NCBI GenBank assembly: GCA_964657565.1
Contig: CAZZVQ010000003.1
Span: forward strand, 36,412-100,411
Source: JAVVHH01 sp964657565
GTDB taxonomy: Bacteria; Pseudomonadota; Alphaproteobacteria; Acetobacterales; Acetobacteraceae
DNA length: 64,000 nucleotides
Direction: 5' to 3'
Position numbers and translations under genes: made by a program. Positions within the stretch are counted from its first letter, which is position 1, and each line of letters begins with the position of its first letter. Shown here one piece after another: positions 34,450 to 43,280 of the stretch. The notes under the pieces are model-generated. The model saw nothing but the letters and a program-made list of their open reading frames with translations. It was not told where the DNA came from and did not search any database.

Positions 34450-36266
34450 TTTAAAACCGCCTCCGACTCCGGCGCCAACGGCACCACCATCTGTGCCCGC
34501 AACTCATCGCGCGGCAGCAGCGGCGCCATATCCTCGAGCGGCATCGAAAGCATCGAACCGTTCGTCTGCGGCATCGCGGTCACCTTCGGCCACAGCGTTT
34601 CCGCGTTCTCCACTTGCACTTCCAGGATCACTGGCCCGTCCGTCGCCAGCGTGCGCCGCACCGCCGCGCGCAGATTGGCGGCGTCGCCGACGCGGCTGGC
34701 CGGGATGCCCATGGCCTGCGCGACGGCGACGGTATCGGGCAGGAACAGCCCGGCCTCGCTGCCAGTACCGACGTAGCGGCCGTCAAAATACGTGCGCTGG
34801 GTGTTGCGGATGGAGGCGTAGCCGCCGTTGTTGATGATGAACAGCCGAACCGGGAGATTCTGCGCCCGCAGCGTCGCCAGCTCCTGCAGGTTCATCTGCA
34901 GGCTGCCGTCGCCCTCGACACCGACGAACGGCTTGCGGCCGTTGGCGATGCCGGCGCCGATCATGGCGGGCACGCCGTAGCCCATCGAGCCGAGACCGGA
35001 GGTGAGAAACACGCGCTGGCCGGGCTTGTTCTGGAACACGGTGTAGAACGCCTCGACGCCGAAGCCGGAACTGCCGGTAACGACGAGCGTGTCTTCCGGG
35101 ATCTCCTCCGCCAGCACCTGCATCAAATGGTAGTGGCTGATCGTGCCGGACGCCGCGAACGGAGCGCCGTCGTTGACCGGATAGCGCGATTTCCACTCGG
35201 TACAGCGCTGCAGCCAGGGGCTGCGGTCCTTGGCCATGACCCGGTTGCAGCCCGCCAGGAGCGCGCCGATGAAATCGGCAGCGTCGGCTTGGATTCTCAC
35301 GTCGATCTTGTGGGTGAGCTTGCGCAGCTCGGCCGCATCCACGTCGACGACGACCTTCTTGGCGTCCCGGCCGAAGCGCCCCGGGTTGAAGGCCGTGACG
35401 ACGTTGTCCAACCGCGCGCCGATCGTGATCAGCAAGTCGCTGTTCTGGACGGCGAAGTTGGGTGGTCGCAACGCGACGCTGCCCGGCTTGCCGATACTCA
35501 GCTCGTGCCCGGCAGGGATCAGGTCCATGGCGTTCCAGGTGGTCGCCACCGGGATGCGCAAGCGTTCATACAGCTCACGGAACGCCGCCGCCGCGCCCGC
35601 CAGACGGATGCCGTGACCGGCAAGGATCAGCGGCCGCTCGGCCTGGTTGATCAGATCCACCACCTGGTCGATCTCGGCCGACAGGCACGGCTTGGCCACG
35701 GGCTCGGGCTGATAGGGCCGCAGCGTGTCCGGGTCGATCATGGAGGCCTGGATGTCGAGCGGGATGTCGAGCCACACCGGGCCGCGCCGGCCGGTTGTCG
35801 CCAGACTCACCGCTTGCTCGAGATGGAAGCGGATATCGGCGGCCTCCATCACCGTGACCGCGTATTTGGTGATCGGCGTGACCAAGGAGACGATGTCGAC
35901 TTCCTGCGGCCCGCGTTGGCGGACGCCGGTGTCACCCTTCAGGTCGGCGCGTTTGACCTGGCCTGACAGCATCAGCATCGGCACCGACTCGATCCAGGCG
36001 CCGGCGACGGCAGTGATGGCGTTGGTGGCACCGGGTCCTGTGGTGACCAGCGCAACGCCGAGGCGACCGTTGATCCGCGCATATGCCTCGGCCGCGATGG
36101 CGGAGGCCTGTTCGTGGTGATTGGGGACAAATTCGATGCCCTGCGCCGTGCCCACGGCATCGACCAGGAACATGGCACCGCCGCCGGGCACCATGAACAC
36201 GGTCGAGACACCCTGCGCTGCCACGAACGCGAAGACGTAGTCGGCAACCCGAATCGGCGTGCCCAT
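34446..36266 (-). CDS. TPP-dependent enzyme of the acetolactate synthase type
   Basis: 606 residues from ATG 36266, which overlaps the upstream stop by one base (TGATG). The three TPP-enzyme domains are clear: PYR domain with the activating glutamate in NHHEQASAIAAEAYAR, the central domain, and the PP domain with the TPP motif starting GVEGDGSLQMN and closing FIINNGG. Length and layout match acetolactate synthase catalytic subunits, but no small regulatory subunit gene is nearby, and it is embedded between a NeuB-like synthase and a radical SAM gene. A homologous enzyme, YerE, attaches a pyruvate-derived two-carbon unit to CDP-3,6-dideoxy-4-ketoglucose; with rfbF and rfbH present here, that role is a good candidate. 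Confidence 0.88.
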   Translation of the reverse strand: MGTPIRVADYVFAFVAAQGVSTVFMVPGGGAMFLVDAVGTAQGIEFVPNHHEQASAIAAEAYARINGRLGVALVTTGPGATNAITAVAGAWIESVPMLMLSGQVKRADLKGDTGVRQRGPQEVDIVSLVTPITKYAVTVMEAADIRFHLEQAVSLATTGRRGPVWLDIPLDIQASMIDPDTLRPYQPEPVAKPCLSAEIDQVVDLINQAERPLILAGHGIRLAGAAAAFRELYERLRIPVATTWNAMDLIPAGHELSIGKPGSVALRPPNFAVQNSDLLITIGARLDNVVTAFNPGRFGRDAKKVVVDVDAAELRKLTHKIDVRIQADAADFIGALLAGCNRVMAKDRSPWLQRCTEWKSRYPVNDGAPFAASGTISHYHLMQVLAEEIPEDTLVVTGSSGFGVEAFYTVFQNKPGQRVFLTSGLGSMGYGVPAMIGAGIANGRKPFVGVEGDGSLQMNLQELATLRAQNLPVRLFIINNGGYASIRNTQRTYFDGRYVGTGSEAGLFLPDTVAVAQAMGIPASRVGDAANLRAAVRRTLATDGPVILEVQVENAETLWPKVTAMPQTNGSMLSMPLEDMAPLLPRDELRAQMVVPLAPESEAVLN

Positions 36267-37771
36267 CAGCCGAGCCAATAGTTGAGGAAGGTCTTCCGCT
36301 GCGTATTTTGGCCGATCGCCGGGTCGAGATAGAAGGAATCGTCCGTGCTGTGGGTGGAGGAGATTTCCTCGACCACCGCGCCGGCCTCACTGTGGAAACT
36401 GTGCTGGACGCCGCGGGGCACAAGCACGCCCGCTCCGGGCCTGCAGGTCTGACGGACCCCGTCCAATTCCAAGGTCAGATCGCCATACAGGACGTTGAAG
36501 GTCTCCTCCTTGACCTTGTGGTACTGCGTTGGATGCTTCTGACCCGGTAAGACGACGATCAATTTCTTGCAGTATGCGCGGTTGACGACGGTGATCATCG
36601 TAATCCCGTATTCGTTGACCCGCTCGAGACCGTAGTGGTGGGAGATCTCCAATTTCGCATCGTTGGGGACCACGACGTTGCTCTTCGTCAGCAAGTCTTT
36701 CACCCGGCTGACCACGTCCGTCATGATCTCGCGCGTGTCGACCCGGCGCGTCGTGTGCTGCAGCACGGGTTGATGCGCCTCGAGGTCCGCCGTGGCGTAG
36801 AAGTGGTTGTATTTCGACCAATCGTTGGCGGTGACGTGGCCGGGCTGGGTTGGTAGCGCGAAGAAAATGTCGGCATCCGTCAGCCGCTGCCCGGCCGCGA
36901 CGGGGTGCCGGAGATAAACCCCCCGGCGCAGCGAAAACAGGCTCTCCGCTTCCACCGCCGTGGGCTCGGTGCGACCATCTTGCGTGCCGCAGCAGGCGAA
37001 AGCCTCGGCCGCGCTCTGCAGCCAACGATCGATCTGCTCCGGCGTGGCCGAGTAGTTGTTCAGGGGGTAACGCTCGGTGGGCAGGCCGATATGCTTCTCG
37101 AACACGCGGCTTTGCTTGGCGATGGCCAGGCCGACGGGCGTGGTAAGCGCCGGGTCCTCGTGGGTCGAGTAGCCGACGGGCACGCCCGGATAGCGAGAGC
37201 GAAGGAAGTCGATCTGGTTGAGTTCAAGCTTGTCCAGCGGCGTCGGGTATTCGGCGACGCAGTGCATGAGCGCGAAGTGCTTCTTCCGGTTCCGCAGGAA
37301 GGTCACGACGTTGTCGAGTTCGCTCGAGGCGACACCGGCCGTGGAGACCACCATCGGCAGATCCGTCAGCACCGCGCGCTCCAGCAGCGGCCAATCGGTG
37401 CAGGAGCAGCTCGCGATCTTGAGGATGTCGAAGCCGCCTTTGACGATGAACTCGACGGAGGCCTCGTCGAACGGCGTGCACATGGCGAGCATGCCTTGCG
37501 CTTTGATCTCGTCGACGAAGCGCTGATAGCTCTCCCACGGCAGCTTCGTCTCGGAGAACCGCTTGATATATTTGATATCGGTGCGGCTGGCGAAATCCGG
37601 ATGGATCAAGCTTTCCAGGTGCCGGTATTGCAGCTTGATCGCGAACCGATACGGATAGGGGCGGCAGACGCGGCCGAACTCACGAATGATGTGAAGGCCA
37701 TGCTCCACGTCGCCCATGTGGTTGTTGGCCATCTCCAGCACGAAGAGGGGGGCCTTGAAGAAATCATCCAT
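36266..37771 (-). CDS. NeuB-like sialic acid synthase family protein with SAF and cupin domains
   Basis: 501 residues from ATG 37771, chosen because AAAGGA precedes it by 8 bases (the frame opens 9 codons earlier). Residues 1 to about 260 are a NeuB-type TIM barrel that condenses PEP with an aldose (PLFVLEMANNHMGDVEHG, AIKLQYRH, LKIASCSCTDWPLL, GYSTHEDP). Residues about 285-345 look like an SAF domain (SLRRGVYLRHPVAAGQRL). The C-terminal 140 residues are a cupin (HPTQYHKVKEETFNVLYGDL, GAGVLVPRGVQHSFHSEAG). The cupin extension is not part of ordinary NeuB. The gene is coupled to the TPP enzyme downstream. Product is presumably an unusual 2-keto sugar acid or branched sugar; not established. 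Confidence 0.85.
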   Translation of the reverse strand: MDDFFKAPLFVLEMANNHMGDVEHGLHIIREFGRVCRPYPYRFAIKLQYRHLESLIHPDFASRTDIKYIKRFSETKLPWESYQRFVDEIKAQGMLAMCTPFDEASVEFIVKGGFDILKIASCSCTDWPLLERAVLTDLPMVVSTAGVASSELDNVVTFLRNRKKHFALMHCVAEYPTPLDKLELNQIDFLRSRYPGVPVGYSTHEDPALTTPVGLAIAKQSRVFEKHIGLPTERYPLNNYSATPEQIDRWLQSAAEAFACCGTQDGRTEPTAVEAESLFSLRRGVYLRHPVAAGQRLTDADIFFALPTQPGHVTANDWSKYNHFYATADLEAHQPVLQHTTRRVDTREIMTDVVSRVKDLLTKSNVVVPNDAKLEISHHYGLERVNEYGITMITVVNRAYCKKLIVVLPGQKHPTQYHKVKEETFNVLYGDLTLELDGVRQTCRPGAGVLVPRGVQHSFHSEAGAVVEEISSTHSTDDSFYLDPAIGQNTQRKTFLNYWLG

Positions 37772-37814
37772 GACAGCGTCCTTTTGGACCGGGAGCACAG
37801 GGCTCGTTAGTGAA

Positions 37815-38588
37815 TCACCACGTTTTCCAGGGGGGCTGCTGCTGCCAGAGGTTTTCCAGGTGCAGCTTGTCGCGTTGCGTATCCATGCACTGCCAAAAGC
37901 CCCGGTGACGGTAGGCCTCCAGCTCGCCGTCGCGGACCAGGTTGTGCATCGGGCCTGCTTCCCAAGGCTCCATATCGTCGTCGATGTAGTCGATCACCTT
38001 GGGCGACAGGACGAAGAAGCCGCCGCTGATCCATCCGCCCTCCCCGGCCGGCTTCTCCTCGAAGGACTGGACCCGCGATTCCTCGCCCTGGGTCCGTAAC
38101 CAGCCGAAGCGGCCCAACGGCTGCACCGCCGTCACCGTGGCCAGGCGGCCATGTGCATTGTGGAAATCGATCAGCCCGTTGATGTCGATATCGGAGACGG
38201 CGTCGCCATAGGTGAAGCAGAACGGTTCATCCGGATCGATGAACTGCTTGACGCGCCGCAGACGGCCCGACGTCATCGTGTGCTCGCCGGTGTCGACCAG
38301 GGTGACGCGCCAATCGTCGGAGCTGTTCTGATGGACTTGGACGGTGTTCCGGCGCAGGTCGAACGTCACGTTCGACGATTGCATCGCGTAATTCGCGAAG
38401 AAGTCCTTGATGACGCTCCCTTTATAGCCGCAGCAGACGACGAAATCGTCGATCCCGTAATGGCTGTACATCTTCATGATGTGCCAAAGGATGGGACGGC
38501 CGCCGATCTCGATCATCGGCTTCGGCTTCATCGTGGTCTCTTCGGAGAAGCGCGTTCCTAGGCCGCCGGCGAGAATAACCGCCTTCAT
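37815..38588 (-). CDS. rfbF: Glucose-1-phosphate cytidylyltransferase
   Basis: 257 residues from ATG 38588, exactly the family length; the open frame extends 29 codons upstream, which I discard. Diagnostic features are MKAVILAGGLGTRFSEET at the start with the nucleotidyl-transfer signature, KPKPMIEIGGRPILWHIMK, YGDAVSDIDINGL and EKPAGEGGWISGGFFV. It makes CDP-glucose from CTP and glucose 1-phosphate, the first step to CDP-3,6-dideoxyhexoses. First gene of the minus-strand operon, divergent from the SDR-rfbH genes, which belong to the same pathway. Confidence 0.95.
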   Translation of the reverse strand: MKAVILAGGLGTRFSEETTMKPKPMIEIGGRPILWHIMKMYSHYGIDDFVVCCGYKGSVIKDFFANYAMQSSNVTFDLRRNTVQVHQNSSDDWRVTLVDTGEHTMTSGRLRRVKQFIDPDEPFCFTYGDAVSDIDINGLIDFHNAHGRLATVTAVQPLGRFGWLRTQGEESRVQSFEEKPAGEGGWISGGFFVLSPKVIDYIDDDMEPWEAGPMHNLVRDGELEAYRHRGFWQCMDTQRDKLHLENLWQQQPPWKTW

Positions 38589-38807
38589 CGGGCGCGACCG
38601 CTCGACCCGGTGATGAACCTGGGCGACGCGAGAAAAAGCCTGCTTCGAGTTTCGAGCAGCGTTGAGTCTTGCCAAGGGAGCATCCTCACAAACGCCACCC
38701 TTCTAGCCGCCAGGTATGAAGACTTTGCTAACGCGGCGTACTCAGCGCCTTAACCACTCCCTCATCTCTTTGGGATATCGATAGCTCAGGGCTTTCGAGG
38801 GCAAACA
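38589..38807. promoter_or_regulatory. Divergent promoter region between rfbF and the SDR-rfbH genes
   Basis: 219 bases between two divergently transcribed sets of CDP-sugar genes. Both promoters must lie here, and shared control is likely, but I see no convincing palindrome or sigma-70 hexamers. Confidence 0.4.
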
Positions 38808-39866
38808 GTGCACATCATCGTCACCGGCAACATGGGCTATGTGGGTTCCGTGTTGGTGGGACATCTGCGGCGGCGCTTTCCCACGGCGCATCTCGTCGGC
38901 TACGACAGCGGCCTGTTCGCCCCCTGCTTGACCGGCGTCGCCGCGGCCCCGGAAGGAGCGGTCAGCCGGCAGATCTTCGGCGACGTCCGCGACATGACGG
39001 CGGACCTCTTCGCCGGCGCCGACGCCGTCGTGCATCTGGCGGCCATCTCGAACGACCCCATGGGCTCGCGGTTCGAGGCGGTGACCGACGAGATCAACCA
39101 TCGGGCCAGCGTGCGCTGCGCCATGCTGGCGCGTGACGCCGGCGTGGCGAACTTCGTCTTCGCCTCGAGCTGCAGCGTCTATGGCTTCGCCGCGGGTGCT
39201 CCGCGCAACGAGCAGCACGACGTCAACCCGTTGACCGCCTACGCCCGATCCAAACTCGCAACCGAGGTCGCGCTTCGCACGGCCGATCTTGGCGGCATGA
39301 CCACCACCTGCCTGCGGTTCGCGACCGCTTGTGGCTCGTCCGACCGGCTCCGCTTGGATCTGGTGCTGAACGATTTCGTGGCCTCGGCGTTGGTCGATCG
39401 GCAAATCACCGTGCTGAGCGACGGCACACCATGGCGTCCACTGATCGACGTCGCCGACATGGCCCGGGCCATCGAATGGGCCATCGGCCGCCGTGCCGAC
39501 CAGGGCGGCGCGTTCCTGTCGGTCAACACAGGGTCCAATCGCTGGAACTATCGCGTCAGCGACTTGGCGGCGGCGGTGGCTGCCGAAATCGACGGCATTA
39601 CGGTCTCGATCAACGCCAATGCACCGCCCGACCGGCGCTCCTACCAAGTCGATTTCTCGCTCTACGAAGCGTTGGCGCCCCAGCACCAGCCGGTCACGAC
39701 CCTGACGCAGTCAATCCAGCAGCTGCGCGACCGCTTGTTGGCCATGAGTTTCGCCGATCAGGGTTTCCGCAATGGCCCCTGTATCCGTCTCAAGGTGCTC
39801 GAAACGTTGATCGACCAGGGCCGTCTCAGCGCCGACCTCCGCTGGCGTCCAGCCTTGGCCGCTTAA
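38808..39866 (+). CDS. NAD-dependent epimerase/dehydratase family SDR
   Basis: 352 residues from a GTG with GAGGG 7 bases upstream. Extended SDR with G-x-x-G-x-x-G in HIIVTGNMGYVGSVLVG, AVVHLAAISNDP, the S of FASSCSVYG and an intact Y-x-x-x-K as YARSK (near 143-147), so it should be catalytically competent. It is followed after about 100 bases by rfbH and is divergent from rfbF. It could supply the 4,6-dehydratase activity missing from the cluster or act after RfbH as a ketoreductase/epimerase; it does not look like canonical RfbG. Confidence 0.85.
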   Translation: MHIIVTGNMGYVGSVLVGHLRRRFPTAHLVGYDSGLFAPCLTGVAAAPEGAVSRQIFGDVRDMTADLFAGADAVVHLAAISNDPMGSRFEAVTDEINHRASVRCAMLARDAGVANFVFASSCSVYGFAAGAPRNEQHDVNPLTAYARSKLATEVALRTADLGGMTTTCLRFATACGSSDRLRLDLVLNDFVASALVDRQITVLSDGTPWRPLIDVADMARAIEWAIGRRADQGGAFLSVNTGSNRWNYRVSDLAAAVAAEIDGITVSINANAPPDRRSYQVDFSLYEALAPQHQPVTTLTQSIQQLRDRLLAMSFADQGFRNGPCIRLKVLETLIDQGRLSADLRWRPALAA

Positions 39867-39965
39867 GGGTTCATTAATCACCCAGCCTTAGATTGCACGA
39901 GGCCGGGTGTCCCCCGGGCGCGCCAGCACCGTCCTGCTGCCGGCGCAGCATCTAGCGAGGTCGCC

Positions 39966-41291
39966 ATGCTGACCAAAAACGAGCCGATCGAAATCGCGGC
40001 GCTCCGACAGAAGATCCTCGATCTGGCCGGCCAATACGCTCGCCTGGCGCATGCGCCGCCGCCCTTCGTGCCGGGCAGCTCGCCGGTCCCCGTCTCCGGC
40101 AAGGTGGTCGGCGAGCCAGAGCTGCAATACCTCATCGACGCCTCGCTGGACCTTTGGCTGACCACCGGGCGCTACAACACGGCGTTCGAGGCGAAGCTCG
40201 CCGCGTTCATCGGCCGTCGATTCGTGCTGACCTGCAATTCCGGCTCGTCGGCCAACTTGCTGGCCGTTTCCGCGCTGTGCTCACCGCGCCTGCGTGATCG
40301 CGCCATGCGACCCGGTGACGAGGTGATCACCTGTGCCGCCGGGTTCCCGACCACGGTGAACCCGCTGCTGCAGAACGGACTCGTTCCCGTCTTCATCGAC
40401 GCCGACATCCCGACCTACAACGTGCAGCCCGCCCTGATCGAGGCCGCCGTCACCCCCCGCACCCGCGCCATCATCCTGGCGCATACGCTGGGCAATCCGT
40501 TCGACCTTGGCGAGGTCATGCGGGTGGCAAAACAGCACAATCTGCTCGTCGTCGAGGATTGCTGCGACGCGCTCGGCGCCCGCTATGACGGTCAGATGGT
40601 CGGCACCTTCGGCGACGTGGGCACGCTCAGCTTCTACCCGGCCCATCATATCACCATGGGCGAAGGCGGCGCGGTATTCACCAACCGCCCGGAGCTGAAG
40701 CGCCAACTCGAGTCGATCCGCGACTGGGGCCGCGACTGCTACTGCGATCCAGGCACCGACGACACCTGCGGCCGCCGCTTCGGGTGGAAGCTCGGCGACC
40801 TGCCCCAGGGCTACGATCATAAATTCACCTACTCGAACACCGGCTACAACCTGAAGATCACCGATATGCAGGCCGCCGTCGGCCTGGCGCAGCTCACCCG
40901 GCTCGAGGGGTTCATCCACGCGCGCGCCCACAATTTCGCTTTCCTGCAAGAGGCGCTGGGCGACATGGAGGGCGACTTGATCCTGCCGCGCGCCACACCG
41001 AACACCGAGCCGTCTTGGTTCGGCTTCCCCATCACGCTCCGCGATGACAAGCCCGGCCTGCGTGAGGAGTTGGTGCGCATGCTCAACGAGCATGGCGTTG
41101 GCACGCGCCTGTTGTTCGGCGGCAATCTGGTGCGCCAGCCGTATATGAAGGACCACCAGTTCCGCAGCGTCGGCGACCTTGCGAACAGCGACAAGATCAT
41201 GACATCGACGTTCTGGATCGGCCTCTTCCCAGGTCTGACCGAAGCCCATTTGAGTTATGCCGCTGGCTTGATCAGGTCATTTTTCAGATAG
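39966..41291 (+). CDS. rfbH: CDP-4-keto-6-deoxyglucose 3-dehydrase (E1)
   Basis: 441 residues. DegT/DnrJ aminotransferase fold in which the usual PLP-binding lysine is replaced by histidine (H227 in YPAHHITMGEGG), the hallmark of PMP-dependent E1. The [2Fe-2S] ligands fit the E1 pattern C-x57-C-x1-C-x7-C exactly at C200, C258, C260 and C268. It removes the C3 hydroxyl of CDP-4-keto-6-deoxyglucose together with an NADH-dependent ferredoxin-type reductase (E3), which I do not find in the window. GAGG lies 6 bases before the ATG. Belongs with rfbF to CDP-3,6-dideoxyhexose synthesis. Confidence 0.96.
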   Translation: MLTKNEPIEIAALRQKILDLAGQYARLAHAPPPFVPGSSPVPVSGKVVGEPELQYLIDASLDLWLTTGRYNTAFEAKLAAFIGRRFVLTCNSGSSANLLAVSALCSPRLRDRAMRPGDEVITCAAGFPTTVNPLLQNGLVPVFIDADIPTYNVQPALIEAAVTPRTRAIILAHTLGNPFDLGEVMRVAKQHNLLVVEDCCDALGARYDGQMVGTFGDVGTLSFYPAHHITMGEGGAVFTNRPELKRQLESIRDWGRDCYCDPGTDDTCGRRFGWKLGDLPQGYDHKFTYSNTGYNLKITDMQAAVGLAQLTRLEGFIHARAHNFAFLQEALGDMEGDLILPRATPNTEPSWFGFPITLRDDKPGLREELVRMLNEHGVGTRLLFGGNLVRQPYMKDHQFRSVGDLANSDKIMTSTFWIGLFPGLTEAHLSYAAGLIRSFFR

Positions 41292-41408
41292 GCGGGGCTC
41301 CTCGAGCAGAGTTGTTGGCCTCGCCCGGGAGAGACAACCTCCAGCAGCGACATCTAGGTCAGTGGCGGACCATCGTGTATGGATGCCGCTCGACTTAAGG
41401 AATGGCTG

Positions 41409-42512
41409 ATGACGGCATCGAGCGCGCAAAAGATTAAAGTACTATCGATCCCAGACCACAATGGTCCCGATAGACATATTCGTCTTTTATGTAAAGCGCT
41501 AGAAAATCATGGCGTCGATATTGTCAGTTTAACCAGCTCCACTGCTCTAAGTCTAAAAATAAACGTTATCCAACTGCATTTTCCAGCGCATTATGTCGTT
41601 GAACGATCGCTACTCTACAGCCTCGTCCGTTCGGCCTTTATGTTGTTGTTCTTTCCCCTGGCCAAATACGTCGGCGGATGCAAGATCGTTTACATGGTGC
41701 ACGATCCGATTCCGTTTCGACCTCGGCGTGGGTGGTTGCTTTGGCCAATGCTCAACTTTGTACACCGGCTCGTTGATGGCTTCATCTTCCTGTCGGATGT
41801 GTCTCGCGAGGATTTCCTGCGCAGGTTTCCCGATCACGGCCATAAGCCATTCGCGCGGATCGATCACAGTGCATTACCCGTTCCGATCGAGTCGTCATCG
41901 CGCTTGCGCCATCAGGAGACCCGCGCGTTGTCGCCCAACGCGGCGTTAGTCGTCGGCTATCTCGGGATGATCAAGGACTACAAAGGGCTGGATTACCTCC
42001 CAGCCATACCCGACACGCTTGCCGATGGAACGGCGGTCCGTGTGATCGTCGCGGGCAAGGTCGATCCGACATTCGCGTCGCACGCCGATCCGATCCTGGC
42101 AGGACTCGGGCCACATTTCGAGCGGATCGACCGCCGCCTGTCCGATGTGGAGATGGCGGAGATGACCGCCTCTACCGACGTCATCTTCCTTCCTTACACG
42201 CGCGGGTGGAACTCCGGCGCGGCGATGTTCACCCTGAGTTGTTACACGCCGATCCTGTCGAGCCGGCAGATGCAGTTTCTGGAGATCGAAAAGGATCCTG
42301 GGGTGCCCTGGGTGCATACTTTCGAGGGTTCGCCGGAAACGTCCGCCGCCGCGATCGGAGCGGCGTTGCTGGAAGCGAAGCGAACCAGCGTCGACGCAGA
42401 GGCAATGACTCGATTGGAGAGGTTCCTCGATGACCATACGTTGGACAGCACTGGCGCTAAGATCGTCGCTTTTTACCGATCGCTGCTGACGCCGCGGCCG
42501 GCTTCGGCTTGA
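41409..42512 (+). CDS. GT4-like glycosyltransferase
   Basis: 367 residues from the ATG at 41409, preceded by AAGGA at 41397-41401; an ATG ten codons earlier is an alternative. N-terminal acceptor domain contains VIQLHFPAHYVVERSLLYSL and a hydrophobic stretch (SAFMLLFFPLAKYV) that may associate with the membrane. The donor domain has GYLGMIKDYKGLDYLPAI and VIFLPYTRGWNSGAAMF. The usual E-x7-E is not obvious, so it belongs to a divergent GT4-like group. Follows rfbH by about 117 bases and may transfer the dideoxysugar. The 5-prime 200 bases are AT-richer than the rest. Confidence 0.75.
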   Translation: MTASSAQKIKVLSIPDHNGPDRHIRLLCKALENHGVDIVSLTSSTALSLKINVIQLHFPAHYVVERSLLYSLVRSAFMLLFFPLAKYVGGCKIVYMVHDPIPFRPRRGWLLWPMLNFVHRLVDGFIFLSDVSREDFLRRFPDHGHKPFARIDHSALPVPIESSSRLRHQETRALSPNAALVVGYLGMIKDYKGLDYLPAIPDTLADGTAVRVIVAGKVDPTFASHADPILAGLGPHFERIDRRLSDVEMAEMTASTDVIFLPYTRGWNSGAAMFTLSCYTPILSSRQMQFLEIEKDPGVPWVHTFEGSPETSAAAIGAALLEAKRTSVDAEAMTRLERFLDDHTLDSTGAKIVAFYRSLLTPRPASA

Positions 42513-42528
42513 TGCGATAACCCGACCG

Positions 42529-43254
42529 ATGACACGGCGCGGACTCCTGTTGCACGACATCCGCATCGACCCGGCGCGGGGTAGCGACCGGATCGAGCGG
42601 CTGCCGTTTCTCTCGCATGGACCGGTCGAGATCGAGCTGCGGAGCCCTCTGACGCTGCTGATCGGCGAGAACGGCTCGGGCAAGACCACGCTGCTCGAGG
42701 CGATCGCGGCGCGCTGTGGCATCCGACCCGGCGGGGGACGCAGCTACGCCGAAACCGAAGATGACCGCGAGACGACGGCGATCTCGGCCGCGGTCGACGT
42801 CACCTTCGGCGGACGCCGGCCGAAGGGCCTGTTCCTGCGGGCCGACCGATTTGCCGAGACCATGGCGCGGGCGGGGCGGCTTCCCATGGCCACCACCGGC
42901 GAATGGCGGCTGGCCGATGAGCAAAGCCGCGGCGAAGGCGTGCTGTCGCTGCTGACCGCCCGGGTGGATGCCAGCGAGCAGCTGCTCTATCTGCTGGACG
43001 AGCCGGAGACCGGGTTATCGCCGCAACGCCAGATGGCGCTGCTGTGCCTGCTGGACGACCTCTATCGTGACGGTCGCTCGCAGGCGCTGGTCGCCACACA
43101 CTCGCCCATTCTGATGGGCCATCCGGGATGCGATCTGCTGTGGATCGACGAGGACGGCGTGACCCGGCGGTCCCTCGACGAGATCCCGCACTGGCGGGAC
43201 ATGCGGCGCTTCATGCGCGACCCCGAGGCGTCCCTGCGCCGCCTCCTGGACTGA
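42529..43254 (+). CDS. AAA/ABC-type ATPase
   Basis: 241 residues. Walker A as LIGENGSGKTTLLEAI (near 45-60), a short ABC-like signature region, Walker B as LLYLLDEPETGLSPQRQ (near 150-165) and the switch histidine in LVATHSPIL. This is the stand-alone AAA_21/AAA_23-like type often annotated as ATP-binding protein, without membrane segments or partner permease. It ends 27 bases before the first iteron of the plasmid origin, so it may belong to the replicon backbone rather than to the glycan genes. Role unknown. Confidence 0.85.
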   Translation: MTRRGLLLHDIRIDPARGSDRIERLPFLSHGPVEIELRSPLTLLIGENGSGKTTLLEAIAARCGIRPGGGRSYAETEDDRETTAISAAVDVTFGGRRPKGLFLRADRFAETMARAGRLPMATTGEWRLADEQSRGEGVLSLLTARVDASEQLLYLLDEPETGLSPQRQMALLCLLDDLYRDGRSQALVATHSPILMGHPGCDLLWIDEDGVTRRSLDEIPHWRDMRRFMRDPEASLRRLLD

Positions 43255-43280
43255 CGACAAGAGGCCCCGAGTCGCGGAGA

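Noticed and set aside
34614..35966. 450-codon plus-strand frame inside the TPP enzyme
   Set aside because: Shadow of the minus-strand gene, which contains all TPP-enzyme motifs.
34446..36266. Housekeeping acetolactate synthase large subunit (ilvB)
   Set aside because: No ilvN/ilvH-type small subunit nearby and tight coupling to NeuB-like and radical SAM genes; a sugar-pathway role is more likely, though not proven.
36266..37771. Simple sialic acid synthase (neuB) locus
   Set aside because: No neuA, neuC or other nonulosonic acid genes in the window, and the protein has an extra C-terminal cupin.
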